Of a stretch of 64,000 nt of DNA, positions 42,368 to 51,140 are shown piece by piece; position 1 is the stretch's first letter, and each line of letters begins with the position of its first letter. The notes below the pieces were generated by a model. The model made no database searches, had not been told where the DNA came from, and worked only from the letters and a program-made list of their open reading frames with translations. The stretch is taken from IMG/VR virus record IMGVR_UViG_3300046694_000136, positions 62,001 through 126,000 of that record; one strand, 5' to 3'. A program made the translations under genes and the position numbers. This stretch comes from a virus.

Positions 42368-44082
42368 TGGCTGACGAAAACAAACCGACCGAACCCACGG
42401 AACAGTCCGCTCTGGCCAGCGCTGTAGCAAGCGCCATTCCTCCGGCACCCAAGGTCTTCAGTTACGGCGATACCCACACCCCCGAGAACACCCCACTGAA
42501 GGTTCCGGTAAACTCTCTGCCTGAATCGGTAGGTAAGCTGGAAGACAGCGACGTCACTCGTGGTCAGGGCTTCACCACGGTGTACATCGGTAACAGTAAG
42601 GAAGACTACACTGCTGTTCAGGAACTGGTTTCCATCTGGTTCTCGATCAGCAGCATCCGTAACGCTTCCAAAGGCAACCGTATCAACCAGAGCATGCTCA
42701 ACGCTGCCATGGCTGAATGGAAACAGTACTGTGATGACAACTTCCCGGGCGTTACTTACGACGAGATGGAAGCGCGTGCGGCGGATATGTACCGCTACCT
42801 CCAGAACACGTCGGACCCGATCATGGTCAAGACCCGCATGATGCTGGAAGATGTTTCCAACGTCTACAAGGCCTCTGACACCATCGTGGTGGGTGATATC
42901 ACCGGCATGATCCCGAGTGCTACGGCTAAACCCAACAGCCTGTCTGAAGAGATGGAGCGTGGCGCTTCCCGCGGTAACTCCAGTCCGTACCTGTACTCGG
43001 TAGGTCTGCGTAACAGCTTCTGTAAGTTCCAGTTCTCCCGTGGTCACAAGACCGATGCGGCGATCATGATCAACGAGATCAACGCGACCATTCGTGGTTA
43101 CGTTCGTACCGTCGGCGGTAATTCTCTGGTGTTGTCGACCATTGCCGGTTACCGTGCTGTCTGGAACTGGCTGGTTCCTTATATCACCAGCTCCAGTGTT
43201 GACGGCGTTGCTGACTTCAACGATCTGGCTCGGGTTATCCGTTTCCGTGACATGGAAGTTATCCTGGCTGCGCTGCTGGCGTCCTTCGAAGACGATGAAG
43301 CCAACATGGACCTGCGTTGCTTCAACATGGGCTGTGACTGGAGCTCGTACGAGAAGATCAACCCTGCGCTGCTGGTTCGCGCTCGTCCGGTAGCTCATAC
43401 CGAACAAGAGCTGGCTGTTCTGGGTAACATCTTCAACGGTACTGCCCGCTACAACATCCGTCAGGTTCTGGACTTGATCGACAATGCCACCTACGGCATC
43501 GAAGATAACTACCTGTACAACGAGAAGCAGACCATCCGCTTGACTATGGGTTCGACTTCGTTGGCTGAGGCCTTCGCTGCGCTGGACTACATGGTTACTC
43601 AGGTGGATCCGCAGATCGCCAGTGCACGTAGCACCCTGACCGACCAGGCTGCTCTGGAAGCTCAGATCGGTATCATCCTGAGCGGTGTTGGTGGTTGCGA
43701 GTTCCTGCATTGGGTTAAAGAGTTCGCTCTGCTGCCTGAACCGGGTACCGAAGGCGAGCCGAAGATCTTCAAGCGTCGTGACTCTGACCAGCTCGAGTTC
43801 AACAAAGGCCTGCGTGGCGTGTTGAAGGTAGACCCTTACCTCGACAACCAAGTTACCCGGTTCGCGTACACCGTTGGTCCGTACATGACCAAGACCTTTA
43901 TTGGTCTGCGTAACTGCAAGTGCCCGAAATGTGGCAAGGGTGCTGAAGAAGTGAACGGTCAAGCTCGCAACTTGGGCTACACCCCGATCGATGTGTTCAT
44001 GACTTTTTTTACCCATACCCAGTTCATGTTGGTGCGTCAAGCGGAAGCGAAACAGCGAGTCGAGCTCGCAGCCCGCTCTTAA
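42367..44082 (+). CDS. Probable virion/tail assembly protein with C-terminal zinc motif
   Basis: 571 aa, AAGGA before ATG. Disordered Pro/Thr-rich N-terminus (to ~40), long helical body, and a C-terminal zinc knuckle-like CKCPKCG (about 518-524). Twenty-four codons before the stop lies T TTT TTT (44004-44010), a canonical -1 slippery heptamer in phase. The -1 frame then runs open to 44579. The gene may therefore produce both a 571-aa and a longer fusion protein, as tail assembly chaperone genes of many tailed phages do. Family not recognised. Confidence 0.6.
   Translation: MADENKPTEPTEQSALASAVASAIPPAPKVFSYGDTHTPENTPLKVPVNSLPESVGKLEDSDVTRGQGFTTVYIGNSKEDYTAVQELVSIWFSISSIRNASKGNRINQSMLNAAMAEWKQYCDDNFPGVTYDEMEARAADMYRYLQNTSDPIMVKTRMMLEDVSNVYKASDTIVVGDITGMIPSATAKPNSLSEEMERGASRGNSSPYLYSVGLRNSFCKFQFSRGHKTDAAIMINEINATIRGYVRTVGGNSLVLSTIAGYRAVWNWLVPYITSSSVDGVADFNDLARVIRFRDMEVILAALLASFEDDEANMDLRCFNMGCDWSSYEKINPALLVRARPVAHTEQELAVLGNIFNGTARYNIRQVLDLIDNATYGIEDNYLYNEKQTIRLTMGSTSLAEAFAALDYMVTQVDPQIASARSTLTDQAALEAQIGIILSGVGGCEFLHWVKEFALLPEPGTEGEPKIFKRRDSDQLEFNKGLRGVLKVDPYLDNQVTRFAYTVGPYMTKTFIGLRNCKCPKCGKGAEEVNGQARNLGYTPIDVFMTFFTHTQFMLVRQAEAKQRVELAARS
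44004..44010 (+). promoter_or_regulatory. Candidate -1 ribosomal frameshift site (T TTT TTT)
   Basis: Seven T residues placed so that the zero-frame codons are ACT-TTT-TTT, matching the X XXY YYZ rule. Slippage leads into the frame of the 44178-44579 reading frame. A downstream stem GCGAG-TCGAG-CTCGC (44055-44069) is rather far away; no closer stimulator was recognised. Confidence 0.5.
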
Positions 44083-44177
44083 TCACGGGGCAGGCTTTCC
44101 ATAACGATCAGTACAGGCAAGCGTTCGCTAACTTAGCGGACATCGATCAGTCTATCTTCACGACTGAACAGCTTGCC

Positions 44178-44579
44178 TTGAACAAAGATCTGTTATACGA
44201 CATGAATATGGGTTATATCGACGTCAAGCGAATTCGACCCGGTCATGGTGCTCTCTATTACGAGGCCGAGAATGAGTACAATCATCCTTGGTCAATGGAA
44301 TACGTGATGGAACAGTATCATTTCCATAAGCTGCACGAGTTCATGACGTTGACGGAATACCTGAACACACCTGCCTTTATGGTTAAGCGAATCCTTAAAG
44401 GCAGTGCTAAAGGCAAAGCTGATCGCGCTAAATGGGATGAGGAGAAAAGGAAGGAAGCTGAGCGGCTCAAGAAGGGTCAGTTCAAGGACACTTCCAATCC
44501 CAACATGCCTATTGAAGATGAGCAACTTGCTGAAGCATGGAAACTTGCCAATACAGAAATGGGAGGCAAGAACCAATAA
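44178..44579 (+). CDS. Downstream reading frame, probable frameshift extension of 42367-44082
   Basis: 133 aa if begun at TTG 44178, but no ribosome site precedes this codon or the ATGs at 44202/44208. The frame is open back past 44010 with protein-like sequence before the TTG (GQAFHNDQYRQAFANLADID) and no ATG or GTG. This favours synthesis as the C-terminal part of a -1 frameshift product. C-terminal half is Lys/Glu-rich and helical. Ends before a perfect terminator (44591). If translated alone it would need an unrecognised start. Confidence 0.55.
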   Translation: MNKDLLYDMNMGYIDVKRIRPGHGALYYEAENEYNHPWSMEYVMEQYHFHKLHEFMTLTEYLNTPAFMVKRILKGSAKGKADRAKWDEEKRKEAERLKKGQFKDTSNPNMPIEDEQLAEAWKLANTEMGGKNQ

Positions 44580-44590
44580 GCTTATATCTC

Positions 44591-44612
44591 AGGCCTCCCC
44601 AAAGGGAGGCCT
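44591..44612 (+). terminator. Terminator
   Basis: AGGCCTCCC-CAAA-GGGAGGCCT, perfect 9-bp stem, followed by GGGTATTTTATGG. Confidence 0.7.
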
Positions 44613-44674
44613 GGGTATTTTATGGTGTACACCCATGTAGCACTTTATTTTCTATTCAGGAAGGGGCCCCTTTC

Positions 44675-45286
44675 ATGAGCAAACGCGAAGATTACGTTGC
44701 ACCGGTAGTTGAGAAACTATCCGGCGAGCAACTGCCTGCTGTGGAGGTTGTTGAAACCGCCCCAGTAGTTAAAGCGGAGACTGCACGTCTTCCGGGTATT
44801 GTTATCCCCACACAGATCGGTGTTGGTAAGCTGCTGAACGCCAAGGCGACCGCAGTGACCGACATCCTGATCAGCCGTGTTGAAAAGCACCTCGGTCACA
44901 CCATCGGCGAAGTTGGCTTTGTCGATAAAGAAGATCGGGCTAACGAGCAGGGCGGTTTCATCAATACCGTTCTGGGTAGCTTGGAGCTGGACTTCGACAA
45001 GTATGTGGTCTTCACTGACTACCTGCTGACCCAGCTGCGTGAAAACGCTGCCTCGATCAACACGGGTAAACTGCTTCGTCATATGGCCGGCTTGCCCGAG
45101 TCGTACGACAAAGACAAGGTTCGCAAGTACACCACGTACATGTCGTTCCTGACCCGCATTGCGTTGAACTGGAACATCCGCTACAAACTGAACACCCTGA
45201 TCGACGTTAACTTGTTCGTCTCGGGTTTCAGCGAGAAAGGCTCGGAAAACATCACCACTTATTTCAACCAGCTTCAGAACGTTTAA
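44675..45286 (+). CDS. Uncharacterised 203-aa protein
   Basis: ATG at 44675 with AGGAAGGGG upstream; the frame is open to 44537 but that part crosses the terminator. Disordered Val/Pro/Glu-rich N-terminus (to ~40), helical remainder. No S/A/G-x-E-GF processing motif as in its downstream neighbours. Ten bases before the next gene. Probably a virion or assembly gene by location. Confidence 0.6.
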   Translation: MSKREDYVAPVVEKLSGEQLPAVEVVETAPVVKAETARLPGIVIPTQIGVGKLLNAKATAVTDILISRVEKHLGHTIGEVGFVDKEDRANEQGGFINTVLGSLELDFDKYVVFTDYLLTQLRENAASINTGKLLRHMAGLPESYDKDKVRKYTTYMSFLTRIALNWNIRYKLNTLIDVNLFVSGFSEKGSENITTYFNQLQNV

Positions 45287-45296
45287 GGATTCCATC

Positions 45297-46307
45297 ATGA
45301 GTCAGGAAAACGCAATGCAAGACGATATCGTTATCGACGAGAACGAAGAGTTCGTCGCACCTGAATCCAGCCACATCGAGCTGGTCTTCCAAGCCCTCGG
45401 TGACACTGTCAATGCCGTTGCTGGTACCGAAGGTCTGACCACCGCTCAACTGTACTTCCACGGCGTTCTGAACGCGTCTGGCCAGCTGAGCTACACCGAC
45501 TCGGTCTCCGGTGCTGAAGGCTTCTTCGCCAACGTGAAAGAAGGTGCTTCCAAAGCCATCGCTTACATCAAGAAGATGGTCAAGGAAATCTGGGGCTTCT
45601 TCTTCAAGAAGCAAGGTCCGGAAGAAGCCAAGGCTGTTAAGGAAGCTGTTGCTGGTACCGCTGCCGACCTCGCCAACGTCGAGAAAGTCAAATCCGGCCT
45701 GAAGAGCGCCGCTGGTTCCGACTCGAAAGAGCTGGTTGAACACATCAGTAAGGCGAGCACCATCGCTGAACTGAACACCGTGTCGAAAGACGTGGCGAAG
45801 AAGAACACCAAGGCTCAGCAAGGTCTGGTCGTCAAGATCAACCAACTGGTTGAATCGCTGGAAGCCGAAGTCAAGCTGGCTGAAGAAGTCGAAACCGAAG
45901 CCAAGAAGTCCGGCGAAGCAGGTTACACCGCTTGGGCATCGGGCGTGAAAGGCGGCGTGTCGGGTACTCAGTCCCTGATCACCACCCTGAAAGGTATTCG
46001 CGATCTGGCTGACCTGAAGGCTGCTGAAGACACCCTCGGTGCACTGAAGTCTCACGTCGAGATCATCAGCCGCGCTCTGGAAGCCTCCGGCGGTACCGAA
46101 TCCCGCGTTCAGGGCATGATCGACACCCTGTCCACCCTGGATGGCAACAACTCCGCCAGCGACGAACAGAAGAAGCAAGGCGACGACAACCTGAAAGCTC
46201 TCCAGCTTTTCGTTAAGTCGGCTGCTCGCTACTCTGCTCTCCTGAAGCGCACCCTTTCCCATATGAAATCTGTCAACACTGCCACCGGCAAAGTGTTCGG
46301 CGTTTAA
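45297..46307 (+). CDS. Inner-head/ejected virion protein, paralogue A, predicted propeptide
   Basis: 336 aa, AAGGA before ATG. Acidic N-terminal region, AVAGTE (40-45), then SGAE-GFF (71-77). After this comes an amphipathic helix KAIAYIKKMVKEIWGFFFKK (about 87-106) and a long Ala/Lys/Glu helical body. The phiKZ prohead protease cleaves after S/A/G-x-E, so cleavage after Glu45 or Glu74 is predicted. Paralogue of the next gene. Resembles the phiKZ gp93-gp95 type of inner-body proteins in arrangement. Very strong codon bias implies many copies per virion. Confidence 0.65.
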   Translation: MSQENAMQDDIVIDENEEFVAPESSHIELVFQALGDTVNAVAGTEGLTTAQLYFHGVLNASGQLSYTDSVSGAEGFFANVKEGASKAIAYIKKMVKEIWGFFFKKQGPEEAKAVKEAVAGTAADLANVEKVKSGLKSAAGSDSKELVEHISKASTIAELNTVSKDVAKKNTKAQQGLVVKINQLVESLEAEVKLAEEVETEAKKSGEAGYTAWASGVKGGVSGTQSLITTLKGIRDLADLKAAEDTLGALKSHVEIISRALEASGGTESRVQGMIDTLSTLDGNNSASDEQKKQGDDNLKALQLFVKSAARYSALLKRTLSHMKSVNTATGKVFGV

Positions 46308-46317
46308 GGAGTCCTCG

Positions 46318-47361
46318 ATGGACGAAGTAATGAGCGAAGACGAACTGAGCATGGAAGTGGCTATCCCTGCTCCGGAACACATCGAAACCATCCTCGACGG
46401 CGTCAGCGACTCCCTCGACCAGGTGGCGGGTACCGAAAGCTTGACCAACGCACAGGTTTACCTGGGTTCGGTTCTGGCTGCCAACGGTTACATCCGCAAG
46501 AACCAGGTTGGTCAGGAAGGCTTCTTGGCGAAAGCCGGTGAAGGTTTCAAAGCCGCTGTTGCCTACGTCAAGAAGATGTTCACCAACCTCTGGGACTTCT
46601 TCTTCAAGCGTGACGCACCGAAGCTGGTAGCTGAGGCCAAGGAAGAGGTCAAGGCTGCTGAAGACGCCCTCAAGGTCATCGAGTCCGGCGGTAGCAACGA
46701 GAAAGAAACCACTGAAGCGCTGACCAACATGCGCAAAGTGATTCTGGCTCTGAGCCACGAACCTGACACCAACAAGTCTGCTCTGGATCAGATCCTGAAA
46801 GAAGCGGACGAAGCGATGAAGGGCGATCAAGCCAAGAAGAAAGCTGCCGTTCTCATGATCGGTCGTGAACTTCCGAAGCTGAACAAGCGCTCGACTACCG
46901 CCATGAAGAAACGTGTCGACGACATGGTTCGTGTCCTGGTTGCGACCGAGAAGGCTGTCGACGCTGTTATCGACAAAGGCGAAGGTGTCAACGCTGCTTC
47001 GATCGAAAGGGTCTACGGCGCCAAGCTGAAGTCTGAGAAAGGTGAAATCGCTGGTGTCCTTGCCAAGTTCCAAAAGGCCAGTAGCGAAACCACTCCGGCT
47101 AACCTGAAGGACTGCTACACGTACACCTCGCAATCCATTGAAGCGGCAAGCCGTGCGCACACATCGCTGAAAGAGGGCGAGACCTCCATCAAGGCTGAAA
47201 TCGCCAAGCTGGAAGCCGGTGAGGAGTCTACTCTCAAGAGTAGTGTTCAAGACCTCAAACGTCTGCTGAGTTCGGTTACCTCTTTGGCCCAAGTGACCAA
47301 GGAACTGCTGGGCTCCAGCCGTCAGTTGCTGAAAACCGGTAACAAGGCTTTCGGCTACTAA
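46318..47361 (+). CDS. Inner-head/ejected virion protein, paralogue B
   Basis: 347 aa, AAGGAG before ATG. QVAGTE (35-40) and VGQE-GFL (64-70), then KAAVAYVKKMFTNLWDFFFK (about 77-96), matching paralogue A residue by residue in spacing. The rest is helical and Lys/Glu/Ala-rich. The N-terminal ~40 residues are acidic, like a scaffold-type propeptide. Predicted to be processed by the head protease and packed in the capsid. Convergent with the DNA polymerase exonuclease gene across a perfect terminator. Confidence 0.65.
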   Translation: MDEVMSEDELSMEVAIPAPEHIETILDGVSDSLDQVAGTESLTNAQVYLGSVLAANGYIRKNQVGQEGFLAKAGEGFKAAVAYVKKMFTNLWDFFFKRDAPKLVAEAKEEVKAAEDALKVIESGGSNEKETTEALTNMRKVILALSHEPDTNKSALDQILKEADEAMKGDQAKKKAAVLMIGRELPKLNKRSTTAMKKRVDDMVRVLVATEKAVDAVIDKGEGVNAASIERVYGAKLKSEKGEIAGVLAKFQKASSETTPANLKDCYTYTSQSIEAASRAHTSLKEGETSIKAEIAKLEAGEESTLKSSVQDLKRLLSSVTSLAQVTKELLGSSRQLLKTGNKAFGY

Positions 47362-47374
47362 GTTGCAAACCTGT

Positions 47375-47409
47375 ACCCCTACCCCGAGCCTTCCGGCCGG
47401 GGTAGGGGT
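47375..47409. terminator. Bidirectional terminator
   Basis: ACCCCTACCCCG and CGGGGTAGGGGT pair exactly (12 bp) around an 11-base loop, between convergent stop codons. Confidence 0.7.
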
Positions 47410-47418
47410 TATGGCTGC

Positions 47419-49239
47419 TTATGCTGCTTCGTTGAAGAACTCTTGGTTAGTGAACTTCTTGCGAGGTTTCTTACCGGCTTTGATATCTACCAGCAATTCT
47501 TCCTTGCCTTGTTCTTTCATGATGCGTTCAAACACTTCTTGAATCTTGTCAGCTTCTGGGAACCCGAACAATGAGTTACACAGACCAATAGCGTTAGCCT
47601 CAGCACTACTTGCAAAGTTAACACCGATCTCACGGAACTTGTTAGCATCCGCCCCTTGAATAACCACAGTCTCAACTTGAGTCGTACGGTTACTCACGTT
47701 ACCTGCCAAACCACCGTGAGGATAAGCGCCCTCAACGTCGATGTCATCGTTCATCCGACGACCCTGACTGATAACGTCCAGAAGCCCCTCAAAGATCGCA
47801 TAACCAACGCTAGCGTTCTTCTCAGTGTCGAGGAGGGCAATCCAGTTCTTAAGCGTAGGAAGCTGTTCTGTGAAGCTTGTGTCACGTTTGCTCGGAGTAC
47901 TGCCCCACACAAAGCCATTATCCCGAGCTACGAAGCTAATCGTGTCAGAAATAACCTTAGGCTGAGATGAGTAGTTAAAGAACTCAGAGTACTTGAGCAA
48001 CATCCCCAACGACAGTGTCAAGTCATTTGTCTTATCGTTGATGTATTCAATAACCCAGTTGTCGCAGATGCAATAACTGGAGTACAGATACGGATACTTC
48101 TTCTGCATGTAACGGTGCCACTGAGGAGAGCCCGGCAACAAGTGAGCGCCTTCTTCGGTGTACAGCTTACCACTCACCCCTACAGCTTTGGCACAACCTT
48201 CCAGTGACGTATCAGGCTGCTTGCCATCCACAGGCTGACGTTTGATACAGAAGAAGGACATGTAGTCGACCCACTTCCACTTCGCCATGCAGCGAACCGT
48301 TGGCCACTTCTCTTGAGGGTCCAGCGGACTACTACTACCGTCTTCCTTGATCTTGTGAGTCCGACCCAAGTCCAGTTTGTAGAAACGGAACTCTTGAGGG
48401 ATAGATGGATCGCAGTAAGCATCATCGAGGTTATAACCCTCGTTAGCCAACGCACGTTCCATTGCCTTCATGTCGTATTCAGCGTTCCAGCTAGTGATCC
48501 AGTCAGGACCCCACTCGTGGAACTTGTCCAGCATCGCTTTAGCTACTTGACCCGGAGTGTCAAAGAGCTCATAAACGATTTCAGCAACCTTACGTTCGAT
48601 CTTGTGTTTCGCTAAATACTTGTCTTCGGATTCTCGTAACCGTGCAATGATTTCTTCATCACTAGGTTGTCGTCCATCCGCTTCCTTGTAGAACCCACGA
48701 ACCCCTGCGAAGTACACCCGATGCTTCATGGTCAAAGCGGCCATGATCATAGGACGAGTGGCATCGTCTTCCCACTCCATATCTGCTTCAACGTCGAATG
48801 ACGCAACAGAGTAAGGTTCCTTCTCTTGGTATTCCCCGTACTTCTTAAAGAACGCATATTTAACGTGAACAGGTGGGGTCTGGTCCAAACCAAATACAAA
48901 CTGGTTGTTCGACACATCACGAATGTTTGCTTTGTAATCCAAAGCCCCGTAGATCTGTTTCTTAACCATCGATGCGATCTGGCAACGAGGAAGTCTGTAC
49001 TCCCGAACCGCACTCTGTTCGATGTAATCTTTATGTTGCTCGAACTTCCGACGCTCTGGTTTTACGATCCACACCGGCTGCTTGTAATTCTTGATTGCAA
49101 TGAAAGAATCGCTACGAGTCTGATCTTCGTGAATGTTGGTAATCTTGACACAGGTCAGGTCGTCTCTAGACACCTTACTTACTGAGTAAGTGGCGTTTTT
49201 ACAAACCTTGGCGATGATTGGTGAAGTGTTCTCGGTCAT
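47419..49239 (-). CDS. Family B DNA polymerase, N-terminal half (exonuclease and motif A)
   Basis: 606 aa. Exo I ASFDVEADM (Asp149, Glu151), Exo II WNAEYDMKAM (Asn252, Asp256), Exo III YCICD (389-393) and polymerase motif A DIDVEGAYPHG (Asp501, Tyr506) are all present; motifs B and C are absent. The protein ends about 100 residues after motif A. The complement is encoded on the plus strand at 13280-15385. It lies alone on the minus strand among virion genes. Together the two would form one proofreading replicase; each alone lacks one of the two catalytic Asp sets. ATG at 49239; ribosome site weak (GGAACTAGGAA upstream). Confidence 0.83.
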   Translation of the reverse strand: MTENTSPIIAKVCKNATYSVSKVSRDDLTCVKITNIHEDQTRSDSFIAIKNYKQPVWIVKPERRKFEQHKDYIEQSAVREYRLPRCQIASMVKKQIYGALDYKANIRDVSNNQFVFGLDQTPPVHVKYAFFKKYGEYQEKEPYSVASFDVEADMEWEDDATRPMIMAALTMKHRVYFAGVRGFYKEADGRQPSDEEIIARLRESEDKYLAKHKIERKVAEIVYELFDTPGQVAKAMLDKFHEWGPDWITSWNAEYDMKAMERALANEGYNLDDAYCDPSIPQEFRFYKLDLGRTHKIKEDGSSSPLDPQEKWPTVRCMAKWKWVDYMSFFCIKRQPVDGKQPDTSLEGCAKAVGVSGKLYTEEGAHLLPGSPQWHRYMQKKYPYLYSSYCICDNWVIEYINDKTNDLTLSLGMLLKYSEFFNYSSQPKVISDTISFVARDNGFVWGSTPSKRDTSFTEQLPTLKNWIALLDTEKNASVGYAIFEGLLDVISQGRRMNDDIDVEGAYPHGGLAGNVSNRTTQVETVVIQGADANKFREIGVNFASSAEANAIGLCNSLFGFPEADKIQEVFERIMKEQGKEELLVDIKAGKKPRKKFTNQEFFNEAA

Positions 49240-49271
49240 TTCCTAGTTCCGCATTTTATGCCTACTTGGAC

Positions 49272-49285
49272 GCTATAATGATAGC
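49272..49285. promoter_or_regulatory. GCTAT-AATG-ATAGC inverted repeat in divergent region
   Basis: Lies in the 80-bp space between the divergent polymerase half and the metallopeptidase gene. Outer bases resemble the GCTATAGC element at 17742 and 41505. Possible late promoter or regulator site. Confidence 0.35.
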
Positions 49286-49319
49286 CATCTGAGTCACTTT
49301 TTACTCTGGAGCATCTTTC

Positions 49320-50693
49320 ATGATCGACATGGATTTTCTTGTTCGCAAAGAACAAGTGGCTGGTCTGGAGTTTATGAACTTCCAGAACGATTCGTTTTAC
49401 GTAACATTGGTAAGCATCCTTAAAGAGCACCTCAGCTACGCAACCAAGGTCCCGGTGCTCCAGAAGACTGTACAGGAACCCCTGCTTAAAGTTCTGAAAG
49501 ACTATACTGGTTTCGAGAACATCAACGTCAAGTTCATGGAGGATAACAACCTCTACATGGACACCGGTTACTTCTCCCCTGGTCACGTTATCAACATCAA
49601 AGGTGTTGAGTACTGGCTGGACAGCACCGATACCACTATCTACCGTTGGTTCACCCAGAACAAGGACAAGATCTTTAAAGGGTCTGTGGACTACAAGACG
49701 GGCAAGGTAGCAGGTTCGTTCTGCACCATTCCTCTGGAGCTGGGGATCAACGTTAACGTCAGTGAATACTTCGGGGTTAAAGAAACCGAGAAGTGGAAAG
49801 TAACCACTGAAGATTTGTTGGCTGGTGGTATTGTACATGAAATGGGTCATGCGTTCAGCGGGTGCATGATGATGGCAACAGCGTTCAGTGACAACATCGT
49901 TGCTCAAGCCTCCATTGCTGCGTACCGTAACTGCAAGCGTGACGAGGACCGTGTGGTAGTGCTGAAAGATTCGGCTACACTGCTGGGTCTCAAGACACCT
50001 AAAGCTGATGAGCTGATCGAGTTCGCTAAACAGGCTAACGACGAATCCTTCTTGATGTACTACACCAAGATGACCGCTCAGCGTAACAACCAGCGTGCCC
50101 TCTCGGTAGGTGTAGCTGAGATGACCTCAGAGGTCGCTGCTGACATGTACGCCATCCGTATGGGTTGCAGCAAGGGTATCGTGGCGGCTGTCGGTGTTCT
50201 CACTTCCCGTGGTGTTATCGCGTCGTTCATGAGCAACTTACTCATGAGTACCATGGCAGGGATCTGGTTAGCTTATGCTGCTGCATTGCCACCACTTCTG
50301 TTGGGCGGGGTTGTAAGCGCACCTGTTCTGATTGGTGCAATGGCCATTGGCTTCACGCTCAGTTTCACGTTGAACTACTTTGCTCCTTCTTATTCTGGTG
50401 TGTACAACTCGGATGCTCGTCGTCTGGAAGACGCTGTCCGTCAGTTGATCGCCAAGCTGAAGGAATGCAAGGGCATGCCAGCTCCTGAAAAGAGCAAGCT
50501 GTCCGCTGAGATCGGTCAACTGCTGAAGGTTCTTGAACAGAACCGTACTTGGTTCGACAACACTGTTATTTACCGTGCTATGGGCTGGGTGTTCTCAGGG
50601 AGTGACTTTAAGCTCCGTGAAATCGAACACTACACTCAAGCGCTCAACAACAATGAAATGACTGTTCTGGCTGAACGTCTGAAAGGAGTTTGA
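49320..50693 (+). CDS. Membrane zinc metallopeptidase
   Basis: 457 aa, GGAG before ATG. HEMGH (173-177) is a zinc-binding HExxH, and TSEVAADMYAIRMG (269-282) supplies the downstream E-x-x-x-D typical of gluzincins of M48 type. Two adjacent hydrophobic segments follow (about 306-328 and 330-352), so the enzyme probably sits in a membrane with the active site before the helices. VAGLE-F (13-18) near the N-terminus resembles the processing motifs of neighbouring virion proteins. Its place among inner-head genes suggests a packaged or membrane-acting peptidase; target unknown. Confidence 0.7.
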   Translation: MIDMDFLVRKEQVAGLEFMNFQNDSFYVTLVSILKEHLSYATKVPVLQKTVQEPLLKVLKDYTGFENINVKFMEDNNLYMDTGYFSPGHVINIKGVEYWLDSTDTTIYRWFTQNKDKIFKGSVDYKTGKVAGSFCTIPLELGINVNVSEYFGVKETEKWKVTTEDLLAGGIVHEMGHAFSGCMMMATAFSDNIVAQASIAAYRNCKRDEDRVVVLKDSATLLGLKTPKADELIEFAKQANDESFLMYYTKMTAQRNNQRALSVGVAEMTSEVAADMYAIRMGCSKGIVAAVGVLTSRGVIASFMSNLLMSTMAGIWLAYAAALPPLLLGGVVSAPVLIGAMAIGFTLSFTLNYFAPSYSGVYNSDARRLEDAVRQLIAKLKECKGMPAPEKSKLSAEIGQLLKVLEQNRTWFDNTVIYRAMGWVFSGSDFKLREIEHYTQALNNNEMTVLAERLKGV

Positions 50694-50696
50694 CCC

Positions 50697-51140
50697 ATGT
50701 CTCATCTTAAACGAGTTATCGCTTTCCGTGGTTATCTGGTCGACCACGGCATCACCTGCAACAAGAATCAGACCAAGGCGACCGAAGAAGCGTTCATCCG
50801 TGCACTGATCCAGTACAACTGCAAGATGAACAACACCTTCCATTTCGGTAACAACGCCGAAGAAACCATCTGGGAACAGATGGATACCTGGAACTCGGTG
50901 TTCCCAATCAACGCCCGCTTCATCCTCGAGTCGGCCAAGAACCGTCTGGCGGAGATGCACAAGGAACTGTGCCGTACCGGTACCTTGGCGTCGAGTAACT
51001 TGTACGAAGTCGTGTTCGACGTTGAAACCCACAACGCTGAAGGCAACGTGGTTCCTTCCAAGTTCGTAGCGACCGACAACGATCTGTTCACCGATCTGGT
51101 TGGCTATCTCTACAAAGAACTGGTAGGTCACCATGAATAA
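50697..51140 (+). CDS. Uncharacterised 147-aa protein
   Basis: AGGAG before ATG, three bases after the metallopeptidase stop and overlapping the next gene by 8 bases. Compact, no motif recognised; contains FRGYLVDHGI, a helical centre and a final acidic helix. Probably translated together with the peptidase and the 506-aa virion protein. Possibly a chaperone or minor virion protein. Confidence 0.6.
   Translation: MSHLKRVIAFRGYLVDHGITCNKNQTKATEEAFIRALIQYNCKMNNTFHFGNNAEETIWEQMDTWNSVFPINARFILESAKNRLAEMHKELCRTGTLASSNLYEVVFDVETHNAEGNVVPSKFVATDNDLFTDLVGYLYKELVGHHE

Noticed and set aside
42361-44040. 559-codon open frame antisense to the late 571-aa gene
   Set aside because: Shadow of a GC3-biased gene with composition typical of antisense frames; no plausible start signal.
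44055-44069. GCGAG-TCGAG-CTCGC stem as the frameshift stimulator
   Set aside because: It begins about 45 bases after the slippery site, whereas stimulators normally lie within about 10; kept only as a note.
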